Shown piece by piece: positions 53,959 through 62,655 of a DNA stretch of 64,000 bases. A model generated the notes under the pieces. It saw only the letters and a program-made list of their open reading frames with translations. It searched no databases and was not told the DNA's origin. This DNA comes from Planctomicrobium piriforme (lineage in GTDB: Bacteria > Planctomycetota > Planctomycetia > Planctomycetales > Planctomycetaceae): contig NZ_FOQD01000005.1 of NCBI RefSeq assembly GCF_900113665.1, forward strand, positions 62,001-126,000. The letters are read 5' to 3'. A program made the translations under genes and the position numbers. Within the stretch, counting starts at the first letter, position 1. Each line of letters begins with the position of its first letter.

Positions 53959-54702
53959 TTACCCTTTGTTCTTCTGATCTCGTGCCGCCTGGTTGCGTCG
54001 ACCTCGAGAGGAAGAGTGGGCTTGAACGTGGGCTTTTCCCGAAACCTTTTTCCGTTGCTCTTTGGCGACAGTGGCTGCCCGTAGTTGCTTCTGGCTGTCG
54101 AGCTGCTGCAGGGGCTTGGCGAGAGCTTTTACGGACAGTTTCTTAGACGGCTTTTTCAGTTCCGGAACATGAGCCGTGGCCGACGGCGGCGATTCGACAA
54201 CAGGAGTTGGCGCCGCAGCCGGGACGTCAGCAACTACGGCTGGAGGAGTTGTAGGAGCTTGAGCAGAGGTGGCTTCGACCAGTTTGGCGTCGCGAACATC
54301 GCTCAGTTGTTTCCGCACGCTCGCACGACTGGCGCGATGTTCGACGGTGCGTTTTGCCTTGGAGGTTGGTTTGCGGGTAGCGGCGGCGGCTTTCACGTCC
54401 TCCGCAGGCAGCAGATCGATCCGTGCCTGAATCCGATCCAGCGCTTCCTGGAACAACTGTGCCTTCTTGGCACTGCGTTCGGTCTTCACGACATCCCGAG
54501 CGCCTTTATCCTTTTGGAGGGCGCGACGCTGGGTTTTGGCGAGATCGTTCCACTTGTCGCGAGCCTGGCGTGCCCGTTCGCGGCTCTTCAAAAGCTGAGC
54601 CGGCTTTTGAGCTGTGAGCAGCTTACCGCGGCTCGCCTGATACAGTTCGAGTTCGGCCTTGGTACACAATGCCCGAGCTTCCGCCAGCATGATCTCAGCC
54701 AT
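53959..54702 (-). CDS. Lys/Ala/Arg-rich, probably DNA-binding or scaffold protein, unknown function
   Basis: Started at ATG 54702 (MAEIMLAEARALCTKAELEL), with GGGAGAG about 8 bases upstream. The 247-residue protein begins with a helical domain, ELYQASRGKLLTAQKPAQLL and RARQARDKWNDLAKTQRRAL, and continues as a basic, low-complexity tail rich in Lys, Ala, Pro and Arg (TSAQAPTTPPAVVADVPAAA; ending in RGRRNQAARDQKNKG). No known enzyme motif. It may bind nucleic acid like histone-H1-type tails; this is inference. Confidence 0.65.
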   Translation of the reverse strand: MAEIMLAEARALCTKAELELYQASRGKLLTAQKPAQLLKSRERARQARDKWNDLAKTQRRALQKDKGARDVVKTERSAKKAQLFQEALDRIQARIDLLPAEDVKAAAATRKPTSKAKRTVEHRASRASVRKQLSDVRDAKLVEATSAQAPTTPPAVVADVPAAAPTPVVESPPSATAHVPELKKPSKKLSVKALAKPLQQLDSQKQLRAATVAKEQRKKVSGKAHVQAHSSSRGRRNQAARDQKNKG

Positions 54703-54902
54703 ACCATCTCTCCCGCGGTTGTCGATGATTCCGGTCACGCAGCACGCGCCGCCAATGCCATGTGAGAATGCGATCCCACACGCGAGTTCGCAACCATGCG
54801 GGGGGAGATTCTTGAGAAGAAGGTGGACGACGGCAGTCCGTTGTGATGAATTGCGTTCGTCGTTGATTGCATCGTCGAACTGCCGACAGGTCCATAACGG
54901 AC

Positions 54903-55580
54903 CTATCTGAATGATCTTGCCCAAGTCATGACGAAGAGTCCCAACGCAGGATTAATTTGATTCCACCTCGGCGAAATCTCATCTTCGCAGAGAGGCGTTT
55001 CAAAGTCTGGCTGTCGTTGAAACATCACTCGGCATTTTGCCCTTAACCGTGTGGCGACTTTGAGCGCCACAAGCTTTTCGGCTTCTGCCAAAATATTCGG
55101 AGGCGTCTCACGATGTTCGACCGACGATTGTCCTTCGTCAAATAACGGTTTGATTTGCTGATGGTCCCACGTCCATACCGAATTCGTACGCTGATGCCTG
55201 GAGTTGACCGTCGGAACATGAATCGAGCCGAACTCCAACCCAGATCGATCAACGACATGTGCAATACGATTCCCAAACCACGGCAAGGGCATCTCGTATG
55301 TGAGCGAACCCACAACTTGGCCGTCGTGAGAAACGGTCATCAGTTCTGGCGTATTCGGCTTTCTGCTTCCCAGAGAAATTCCACCACGCGAAAAAAGACC
55401 GACAACTTCATTCGTTCCAGCCCTTCGAGCTGCCAGCAGGGCAAAGGGGATCAGCCTGTCAGATTCCAAGCGTTCCCAGAGTGACGCGAAATGCCAAGAC
55501 TTTCCCATTGTCGCAGTCATCTCACCGCGACCGTAGTACAGCTTGCGGACGAATGCCGCGAGGTTGGCATTTGATTCCAT
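54903..55580 (-). CDS. Unknown 225-residue protein
   Basis: The frame from ATG 55580 has protein-like composition (VRKLYYGRGEMTATMGKSWH, GSLTYEMPLPWFGNRIAHVV, EAEKLVALKVATRLRAKC) but no ribosome-binding site of note and no recognised domain. It is less GC-biased than its neighbours. It lies between the Lys-rich gene and the SGNH hydrolase on the same strand, with gaps of 57 to 200 bases. It could be a recently acquired gene or a spurious frame. Confidence 0.45.
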   Translation of the reverse strand: MESNANLAAFVRKLYYGRGEMTATMGKSWHFASLWERLESDRLIPFALLAARRAGTNEVVGLFSRGGISLGSRKPNTPELMTVSHDGQVVGSLTYEMPLPWFGNRIAHVVDRSGLEFGSIHVPTVNSRHQRTNSVWTWDHQQIKPLFDEGQSSVEHRETPPNILAEAEKLVALKVATRLRAKCRVMFQRQPDFETPLCEDEISPRWNQINPALGLFVMTWARSFR

Positions 55581-55637
55581 CGGTGAGGTTCACATGTGCA
55601 TTTGATTCATGTGTTGGATTACCGAGATCGCCCGTTG

Positions 55638-57518
55638 TTATTCCTTGAACCAGATCTCCAACAGCCGCCCGATGATCTGGCAGCCGCGGTCGTTGGCGTG
55701 GACGGCGTCGCCCATGAACCAGCCGTAGGTTTTACCTGTCGACTGGATGTATTCCCACCACGGGCCGGTCATGTCAAAGAAGGCGCAGTGCTCTTCCGCG
55801 GCGACCTTCTGCATGTTGTACCGGAAATTGCTGGTCGTCGTGTCGATGTCGCGGGTGTAGGTGCGGATGTGTTCATCACGCATGGCTCCAAAGACGGGTG
55901 TGAGCAACAGCACTTCGGTGTCAGGTTTCTGGGCTCGCACCTGTTGAATGACGGATCGCACCGCTTCCGCATCGCCGCCGTTGGAGATGCCGCCGATCAC
56001 CAGCAGGTCGGGATTGTGCTTGAGGACGTAGTCCTGCACGCGGTTCTCTTCGCGGTAGTACTTGCAGCCGGTGGAACTCCGCAGAGACGCAATTTTGATG
56101 ACGTTACACTTTGGGTAGTCGCGCATCAGCAGCAGTTCGAATGCAGAGCCCGACGTATTGCCCATGATGCTGTCTCCCAGTAGCACCATTCGCAGATCGA
56201 CGCCGTTTCGCAGTTTCTCCATCGTTTTCGGAATGTTGGCGAAGCGGCCGGCAGGCGGCTGATAGGTGATGGGATCAATTCCGGCGTAGATCTGATCGAT
56301 CTGCTGGAGCTTGGTCAGTCCGGCCAGGGCGTTGGCAATCATGCCGTTGAGCAGAAGGCCGCCGACACGAGCCGTTCCGGGTGAAGCGGTCTTCAGGATG
56401 AGTTCATGCTCTTTTTCCCGGTCGAGTCCAGCGACCAGTGAGACCGGGCGCATGGTCGGAGCGGTGACGTCCTTCGGAGCGGCGAGTTTGCGGAATGGCC
56501 CGCCGTCGATGGAGTATTCGAAATCCGCGCTATCTTTATCAACAACGTCGATCAGGCCGATTTCCGAGCCCTTGAATTGCAGCGACAATGTCGCGCCCGG
56601 TTGCTCGGTGATGAGTAGATGCCGGAACGGACCAATCGGGCTCACCTGTCCAGGTTTCCATTCGGCAGAGCGTTTCACCTGCGGATCTTCGTAGGCGATG
56701 ATGCAGCCATTATCGTTGGTCTCCGGGAACAGAGCCGGCGGGAGCGGATAAGCCGTTGGCTTCTCTGGGATCGGAGTCGCCGCCATCAGGGCCTCCACGA
56801 ACTTTGCGATTCCCTCGGCATAGATTTTCGCCCCGGCGTCGGTGGGGTTCACGCCGTCGGCGGAAAAGTCTGCGAAGGAAATCTTGCCTGCCAGAATCTG
56901 CTCGGCCGCGTACTGGGCGAGGTTCACGCTGGGGATGCCGTAGTGCGCGGCGATCTGTTCGCAGACCTGAATGTACTCAGGCGTCTTGCCGGTTTTGTAG
57001 TCCTGCAGCATCTCGGGAGTGAGCGTATAAACGAGAATGCGGCTGTGCGTGCCGCGATAGCGCGTGATCTGCCGTAGGAGTCCTTCGACCGACGTTTTCA
57101 CTTGTGCGATGTCGGCGTGCCGGTCATCAGCAGCGAAGTCGAGAATCGCGAGATGCCCGCTGGCGATGACTTCCCCAAACACCGGCTGCCCGCGACTGAC
57201 GCGAAACTGCCCGAACCAGCTTCCGCCCGGCTGTGTGTGCCGCGTCTCGATGATATTGGCGTCTGGAAACGACTTCTTGAACTCCTTAACCATTTGAGCC
57301 GAGTACCGCAGGTTGCCGTCTTTCAGGCCAGTACCTGCGAGCACGGAGTTGCCCACAAAGAACAGGTATTGATTCCCAACGATGTTCGCCTTGAAAAAAT
57401 ACTGGCTGTTGGGAATCCCCCCGCGCACCTGATAGAACTCCGCGGCGCTCACCGCCTGCAGTGCGACCAGCGGCATCAACCAGGCAACAAGGCCGAGTAA
57501 GCAACAGCGACGGTTCAT
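55638..57518 (-). CDS. Secreted tandem SGNH/GDSL hydrolase
   Basis: Started at ATG 57518 (MNRRCCLLGLVAWLMPLVAL), with a signal peptide to about residue 26. The 626-residue protein carries two SGNH-type domains joined by a carbohydrate-binding-like beta domain (IGLIDVVDKDSADFEYSIDG). The C-terminal one is complete: GDS in RMVLLGDSIMGN (Ser450), the Gly/Asn blocks (LLVIGGISNGGDAEAVRSVI) and the DxxH triad in FMGDAVHANDRG (Asp604/His607). The N-terminal one has GNS (Ser58) but DGVNP at 221-225, with Asn where His should be. It probably deacetylates or de-esterifies polysaccharide outside the cytoplasm. Confidence 0.82.
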   Translation of the reverse strand: MNRRCCLLGLVAWLMPLVALQAVSAAEFYQVRGGIPNSQYFFKANIVGNQYLFFVGNSVLAGTGLKDGNLRYSAQMVKEFKKSFPDANIIETRHTQPGGSWFGQFRVSRGQPVFGEVIASGHLAILDFAADDRHADIAQVKTSVEGLLRQITRYRGTHSRILVYTLTPEMLQDYKTGKTPEYIQVCEQIAAHYGIPSVNLAQYAAEQILAGKISFADFSADGVNPTDAGAKIYAEGIAKFVEALMAATPIPEKPTAYPLPPALFPETNDNGCIIAYEDPQVKRSAEWKPGQVSPIGPFRHLLITEQPGATLSLQFKGSEIGLIDVVDKDSADFEYSIDGGPFRKLAAPKDVTAPTMRPVSLVAGLDREKEHELILKTASPGTARVGGLLLNGMIANALAGLTKLQQIDQIYAGIDPITYQPPAGRFANIPKTMEKLRNGVDLRMVLLGDSIMGNTSGSAFELLLMRDYPKCNVIKIASLRSSTGCKYYREENRVQDYVLKHNPDLLVIGGISNGGDAEAVRSVIQQVRAQKPDTEVLLLTPVFGAMRDEHIRTYTRDIDTTTSNFRYNMQKVAAEEHCAFFDMTGPWWEYIQSTGKTYGWFMGDAVHANDRGCQIIGRLLEIWFKE

Positions 57519-57771
57519 CGGGCGCTTCCCAAAACTGTCTGAAGAGTGGGGTGAATGTGCGGCCATTCTTGTCAGTCGCAGAGGAGAGTGGCAACCGTGC
57601 GATGACATTGAGCGAAGTGAGGTTCACGCCGGGCGGCGGAACGCATGGCCTCGGCAGGCACTCTCGGCAATGGTCAAAGTCGCGCTCACAACGAGAGGCG
57701 CAGCGCTTCATCGCATTTTATTTTCGCTGCGATGAGGACATCGGGGATGTCGGCCTGCCCGAACGCATGCG

Positions 57772-59763
57772 TTACCCGATGATGACTCGCGGGCGTTTTG
57801 ATTCATTCGGCTCGGCGCGGCGGATGAGATCTCGGACAATCCACGGGACGTTCCCCTCGCCAAACAGCAGGAATCCCAGGTTCGTCCGCATCGGGCTTTC
57901 GTCCGACCAGCCGAAATGCAATTCGATCGGTTCCGATGTCTGCGACAGCGCCAAGGCAATCGCCGCCAGTGCGGGGGCCGTCGCCGTGCAGCGGTCGACC
58001 CGAATGATGAAACGTCCGCCTTCGGGATGAATGCTCAGTCGGGGTTCCTGAAAGAAGTCGCTAGGGTCGCCGATTTTGACTTCGATAAAGACGACCGGGA
58101 CGTCATCGTCAATGTGATGCCAGGCGCGGAGTTCTTTTTCCTTGTCGTCCAAAGAACGTCCGCCGGGACGGTGGGGGGCGAGGACGGGCACATCGAGATG
58201 TTGCAGCGTCTGCCAGAGGAACCGCGATTCGTTGTCCACGAAATCAAAACGGACGACGCGGAGTTCCGAACTGCGGATGACGCGCGAAGCAATCGAGACG
58301 GCGATGATGCCGCCGACGAACGCCGAGGCAATCATCAGGCCGTCGGGCTTTTCGATGATGATCGCAATCGTGGCATAGGTGAACACCAGCCCGATGATGA
58401 CGGTGACCCAGGGGAACGTCGCCCAGTTTTTCACCGGGGCCACGCGGTACCGCTCGATGGCAACCGCGACGCAGCCGCTGAGGATCAGCACCATGACGCC
58501 AGTCGCGTATGCCGCGCCCTGGGCGATGACGTCGGCATTAAACATCCAGGTGACAAACAGACAGATCGACACAATCACCAGCACGAGCGGACGAATGGCG
58601 GCGGCCCACGAAGGGGCCATCCCGTATTGCGGCAAGAAGCGGGGAATGAGGTTCAACAGGCCTGACAGCGCGCTGGCGCCTGCGAACCACAGAATGAGGA
58701 CCGTGCTGAGGTCGTAGACCGTGCCAAAAGCCTCCCCGCACCAGCTCGCCAACGGCTTGGGGCTTTCCCCATGGGCGAGATAAGCCAGGGCCCGGTTTGC
58801 GGCCGGTCCCCCTTCCAGCAGGGCTTCGGCAGGAATGAGCATCGTCACGACCAGCGATGACCCCAGCAGCAGCACGCACATGATGAGCGCGGAGGTCAGC
58901 AGGAGTCGACGGGCACTGCGAATGCGGCCCGCGGGAAAGACGGGGTCGTCGTTGTGATCCCCTTTGATCAGCGGCATCACCGCGACGCCGGTTTCAAAGC
59001 CGCTCAGCCCCAGAATCAGCTTGGGGAAAAAGATCAGACTCAGCAGGATCATGCGGCCGATGCTCAAGGGGCCGGGGGCGACTTCCTCAACGGCAATGTC
59101 CCCAGCGCGGAGTTGCGACCACCAGTCGGCGAAGTAATGGGGATGCGTGAAAATCTCGACCAGACCGGTCCCGATGACCAGGATGTTCAACCCGAGAAAG
59201 ACGCACACAATCACGACGGCGACGCCAATCACTTCTTTAAAACCGCGCAGAAAGAGCGCACCCAGCGCCAGCAGCATGATGAGCGTCAGACCCAACTGAC
59301 TCTGGAAGATGGCGGGGACTTTGTGCCAGATGGGATTGTGGATCAAGTGTTCTGCGGCGTCCGCGGCCGACAGGGTGATCGTGATCACAAAGTCGGTGGC
59401 GGCGAAGCCCAGCAGCACCAGCACCAGCAGCTTTCCGGACCAGCCGAAAAGCAGCCGCTGCAGCATCGCGATCGACCCCTGCCCGTGCGGGGACTTCATG
59501 GCGATGTAGTAATAGACCGGCAGTGCCCCAAAGAGGGTCAGCAGAATCAGGAAGATCGTCGCCAGCGGGGCCAGCCGGCCGGCCGCCGAAAAGGCGATCG
59601 ACGGCTGATAGGCCAGCGTACTGAAGTAGTCGACGCCGGTCAGGCAGAGCACCCACAGCCAGAACGACTGGTGGTCGTTGTGGTGAGCGGGGGATTGCTG
59701 CACAGGTTTGGAAGTCGTCTGAAACGTCTGCGAATCGACCAACGATGGTCCAGTTTTGGACAT
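57772..59763 (-). CDS. APC-superfamily amino-acid/cation permease with large C-terminal domain
   Basis: A 663-residue membrane protein. About 12 TM helices occupy residues 35-510; the start of the core has LTGVDYFSTLAYQPSIAFSA, and TM helices include SGFETGVAVMPLI and LILWFAGASALSGLLNLIPR. Such sequences are typical of APC-family permeases. The last 150 residues form a soluble domain (RFDFVDNESRFLWQTLQHLD, VVFIEVKIGDPSDFFQEPRL). The substrate is not predictable from sequence; KUP-type potassium uptake or an amino acid are candidates. Confidence 0.82.
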   Translation of the reverse strand: MSKTGPSLVDSQTFQTTSKPVQQSPAHHNDHQSFWLWVLCLTGVDYFSTLAYQPSIAFSAAGRLAPLATIFLILLTLFGALPVYYYIAMKSPHGQGSIAMLQRLLFGWSGKLLVLVLLGFAATDFVITITLSAADAAEHLIHNPIWHKVPAIFQSQLGLTLIMLLALGALFLRGFKEVIGVAVVIVCVFLGLNILVIGTGLVEIFTHPHYFADWWSQLRAGDIAVEEVAPGPLSIGRMILLSLIFFPKLILGLSGFETGVAVMPLIKGDHNDDPVFPAGRIRSARRLLLTSALIMCVLLLGSSLVVTMLIPAEALLEGGPAANRALAYLAHGESPKPLASWCGEAFGTVYDLSTVLILWFAGASALSGLLNLIPRFLPQYGMAPSWAAAIRPLVLVIVSICLFVTWMFNADVIAQGAAYATGVMVLILSGCVAVAIERYRVAPVKNWATFPWVTVIIGLVFTYATIAIIIEKPDGLMIASAFVGGIIAVSIASRVIRSSELRVVRFDFVDNESRFLWQTLQHLDVPVLAPHRPGGRSLDDKEKELRAWHHIDDDVPVVFIEVKIGDPSDFFQEPRLSIHPEGGRFIIRVDRCTATAPALAAIALALSQTSEPIELHFGWSDESPMRTNLGFLLFGEGNVPWIVRDLIRRAEPNESKRPRVIIG

Positions 59764-60264
59764 CGAAGCTCTCTCTCCTCAGGTCAGTAGGATACGTCTG
59801 ATCCGGCGACTTGACGGGCTTCCCGAATCAGCGGCATCACTACGACGGTGCTGTCGACACTGCAAACGTCCGAGTCATTCGCTGACGGATGCAGGGGACA
59901 GATGAACCCAGAAAACGGTGTTGAAATGATCTGAAGCCATTCGATTTCAACCTGGCATTGCGTTCTCTGAAGCGAAATTTCTGGAGCAGATCGTAGATCT
60001 GTCCTAACGGCATCGCAATCTCGAAATCGCAGAATGCGTATGCCAACAGGCTCTGGAACGCTGCGTTTTCCCACATTCGGGATCAATGTCCGCCAGTGGA
60101 TCGACAGAGTACGAAGCTGGAACACGTCGTCTGAAATCACATAACAGTCGCAACTTTTGACAGGTCTGAGGCTTTGATACGGTGAACTGAAAACTGACAA
60201 GTTGGAACAACTGTGATTACAATGAGCCGAACTCGCTTCGCCCCTTTGTCAGAAAGTCGCCGCG
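59764..60264. other. Intergenic gap between the permease and VOC protein genes
   Basis: In this 501-base divergent gap, two minus-strand frames around 59840-60200 have weak coding character, with one stretch (RTQCQVEIEWLQ) like a fragment of the fumarase/adenylosuccinate lyase fold, but with frame breaks. It may be a decayed gene fragment. Otherwise it contains the promoters of the two flanking genes. Confidence 0.4.
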
Positions 60265-60711
60265 ATGACACCGACTGTGCTGCCGCCCTTGAGTCCCATG
60301 CTGGCGATCAAAGGGGCAAAAGCGGCCATGGACTGGTACAAGCAGTACCTGGGGGCCGAGGAGATCATGCGGCTGACCGATCCAGCCGGTCAGGTGGTGC
60401 ATGGCGAACTGAAAGTCGGCGGCGGCGTGATCATGCTCGCTGAAGAAGATCCGGCGCATAACCTGAGCCCGGCGACGGCGGGCCATACCACCGTCATTCT
60501 GAATCTGATCGTCGACGAGGTCGACAGTCTCTTTGCCAGCGCAATCGCCGGCGGCTCGACGGTGATCTTCCCTGTCAACGACCAGTTCTACGGCTATCGT
60601 TCCGGCCGCTTTCAAGATCCCTTCGGGCACCAGTGGATCGTTGGCAAATTGCTCGAAGAGATGACCGAGGCTGAGATGCAGAAGCGGTTCGACAAGTTGA
60701 TCGGCTGTTAG
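60265..60711 (+). CDS. VOC-family (PhnB/glyoxalase-like) protein
   Basis: A 148-residue protein of the vicinal-oxygen-chelate fold, with two beta-alpha-beta units: LAIKGAKAAMDWYKQYLGAE, then VHGELKVGGGVIMLAEEDPA, NLIVDEVDSLFASAIAGGST and YGYRSGRFQDPFGHQWIVGK. The closing DPFGHQW motif is typical of the PhnB-like subgroup, in which metal-binding is often absent and the substrate is unknown. Upstream is GAAAGTCGCCGCG; the start ATG is at 60265. It is 45 bases ahead of the gamma-glutamyltranspeptidase gene and could be in the same operon. Confidence 0.85.
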   Translation: MTPTVLPPLSPMLAIKGAKAAMDWYKQYLGAEEIMRLTDPAGQVVHGELKVGGGVIMLAEEDPAHNLSPATAGHTTVILNLIVDEVDSLFASAIAGGSTVIFPVNDQFYGYRSGRFQDPFGHQWIVGKLLEEMTEAEMQKRFDKLIGC

Positions 60712-60756
60712 TGGGTCGTTGGTAGTGGGCAGGACAGGGCTTTCAGGTGTTCACCC

Positions 60757-62439
60757 ATGCGATTGCATCATTTTTCGCCCGCTCTGTGTTTGTGGCTGAT
60801 TGCAGCGCCGGTTTGCGGACATGAGCCTCATGTTGCGACGGGCCAGCGCAGCATGGTCGTCAGCGTGTCGCGGCCTGCGACCGAGGCCGGGATTGCGACA
60901 ATCAATCGCGGTGGAAACGCAGTTGATGCCGCGGTTGCAGTGGCGATCGCTCTGCAAGTGACCTGGCCTGAGGCCGGCAACATTGGGGGCGGCGGATTCA
61001 TGCTGCTGCACCCTGGCCCCAAAAAGACGCCGATCTGCATCGAGTACCGCGAAACAGCACCGGCTGCGGCCACTGTGAATATGTTCAAGCTGGACGATTC
61101 GCGACACACCTGTCGCGTGGTCGGCGTGCCGGGAACGCTGCGGGGACTGGAACTCGCGCATGTCAAATACGGTCGCCTTCCCTGGGCAGCGTTGTTCAAC
61201 CCGGCAATTGCGCTGGCTGACCAAGGTTTTGAAGTTGATGTCGAGCTGGCGAAGTCGCTGAACAAAGTCCTCCGCGACACCCCTGAATCGTTCGCAGAAT
61301 TTCGTCGGGTGTATGCACCGCCGCTTGGAGCAGAATGGAAAGTCGGCGACATCCTCAAGCAGCCTGATCTGGCGAAAACCTTGCAGCAGTTGGCTTCTTT
61401 CGGAGCAGAAGACTTTTATCGAGGTCACGTCGCGAATCTGCTGGTCGACGAAATGCGACGTTGTGATGGACTCATCACGCATGCCGATCTCATGAGTTAT
61501 CAGGCGAAGATTCGTGAGCCAGTGCAGATTGAGTTCAATGGTTACGACATTTTTGGTCCCCCATTGCCCAGTTCAGGAGGGATCTGCCTGGCCGAAATGT
61601 TTGGCGCTTTAAGGAAATGGAAACTGGCCGGGGATGACCGCTGGTCAGCGAACTCAGTCCATTACCGGGCCGAGTTAATGAAACGAGTTTTTCTGGACCG
61701 GGCCCGTCACCTCGGTGACTCAGACTTCGTTCCAATTTCCTACCCGTTGATGCAGAAGGTCTACACACAGCAACTCGGCCAAAGCATCAATCTCGAACGA
61801 GCAACTCCGAGTCGAGAGCTGGCTCCTGAACTCTTCACGAAGCCAGAGTCTCCTTCGACGACTCATTTCTCGGTCATCGATGCCGCCGGGATGGCGGTGT
61901 CGAACACCTACACGCTCGAACAAAGTTACGGCTCGCGCATCGTGGTTCGCGGAGCAGGCTTTCTGCTGAACAATGAAATGGGCGACTTCAACTGGCAACC
62001 TGGGCTGACGGACGATCAGGGACACATCGGCACGCCTGCCAACGTGATTGCACCTGGCAAGCGGATGCTCAGTTCACAGACGCCTGTGCTGGTGTTGAAG
62101 AAGGGGGAAACGATCCTCTCGACCGGCAGCCCCGGCGGACGGACGATCATCAATACCGTGTTTTGCGTCCTGATGAATGTGTTGCAGTACAACCTCGACC
62201 TGCCGACCGCCGTTGCCGAGCCGCGATTCCATCATCAATGGATGCCTGACAAACTTCACTGCGAAGAAGAGCTGGCAACCCGATTCCCCGAGCTCATCGA
62301 AGAACTGAAACGCAAGGGGCACGATGTCGTCTTCTCGAACTCGCAGGGAGACGCCCATTCGATCAGCCGCGACCCCGCGACGGGCAAATTGCAGGGCGTC
62401 GCCGATGGTCGACGCGGAGGATTTGCCCAAGGCGACTAA
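60757..62439 (+). CDS. ggt: Gamma-glutamyltranspeptidase
   Basis: A 560-residue Ntn-hydrolase with a signal peptide (MRLHHFSPALCLWLIAAPVC). It has NRGGNAVDAAVAVAIALQVT, EAGNIGGGGFMLLH and the autoprocessing/nucleophile Thr in SPSTTHFSVIDAAGMAVSNT, followed by GSRIVVRGAGFLLNNEMGDF and LSTGSPGGRTIINTVF. The enzyme cleaves the gamma-glutamyl bond of glutathione and transfers or hydrolyses it, in the periplasm. The mature protein is cut into two subunits at the Thr. Confidence 0.95.
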   Translation: MRLHHFSPALCLWLIAAPVCGHEPHVATGQRSMVVSVSRPATEAGIATINRGGNAVDAAVAVAIALQVTWPEAGNIGGGGFMLLHPGPKKTPICIEYRETAPAAATVNMFKLDDSRHTCRVVGVPGTLRGLELAHVKYGRLPWAALFNPAIALADQGFEVDVELAKSLNKVLRDTPESFAEFRRVYAPPLGAEWKVGDILKQPDLAKTLQQLASFGAEDFYRGHVANLLVDEMRRCDGLITHADLMSYQAKIREPVQIEFNGYDIFGPPLPSSGGICLAEMFGALRKWKLAGDDRWSANSVHYRAELMKRVFLDRARHLGDSDFVPISYPLMQKVYTQQLGQSINLERATPSRELAPELFTKPESPSTTHFSVIDAAGMAVSNTYTLEQSYGSRIVVRGAGFLLNNEMGDFNWQPGLTDDQGHIGTPANVIAPGKRMLSSQTPVLVLKKGETILSTGSPGGRTIINTVFCVLMNVLQYNLDLPTAVAEPRFHHQWMPDKLHCEEELATRFPELIEELKRKGHDVVFSNSQGDAHSISRDPATGKLQGVADGRRGGFAQGD

Positions 62440-62443
62440 GTAA

Positions 62444-62606
62444 AGCACCAAATTCCAAGCACCAAAACTCAAACAAATCACAAATCTCAATAAGTCAGAA
62501 TACGGGAGTCAGCATTCCGTTTTGGGCATGCAATCTTTCCAGGTTCATCCAGCTTGCGCGCAAGGGACTAGGCGTCTGGGGACAGTCAGAAAATCACACT
62601 GTCCCC
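62444..62606. repeat. AAGCACCAA-type repeat followed by a GGGGACAGT palindrome
   Basis: The AT-rich arm at 62444-62500 (AGCACCAAATTCCAAGCACC and onward) is near-identical in style to 25921. It is followed at 62578-62606 by a hairpin (GGGGACAGT / ACTGTCCCC). Both lie between the convergent ggt and potassium channel genes. Confidence 0.7.
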
Positions 62607-62655
62607 TCTTCCCTTTGGCGGTGCTTGAGATTTGGAATTGAATCTCCCTCGATCG

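Noticed and set aside
59784..60200. Minus-strand frame with a stretch like adenylosuccinate lyase (RTQCQVEIEWLQ)
   Set aside because: The similarity is short, shifts frame, and no lyase signature (GSSAMPYKRNP) is present. Too weak to annotate as a gene.
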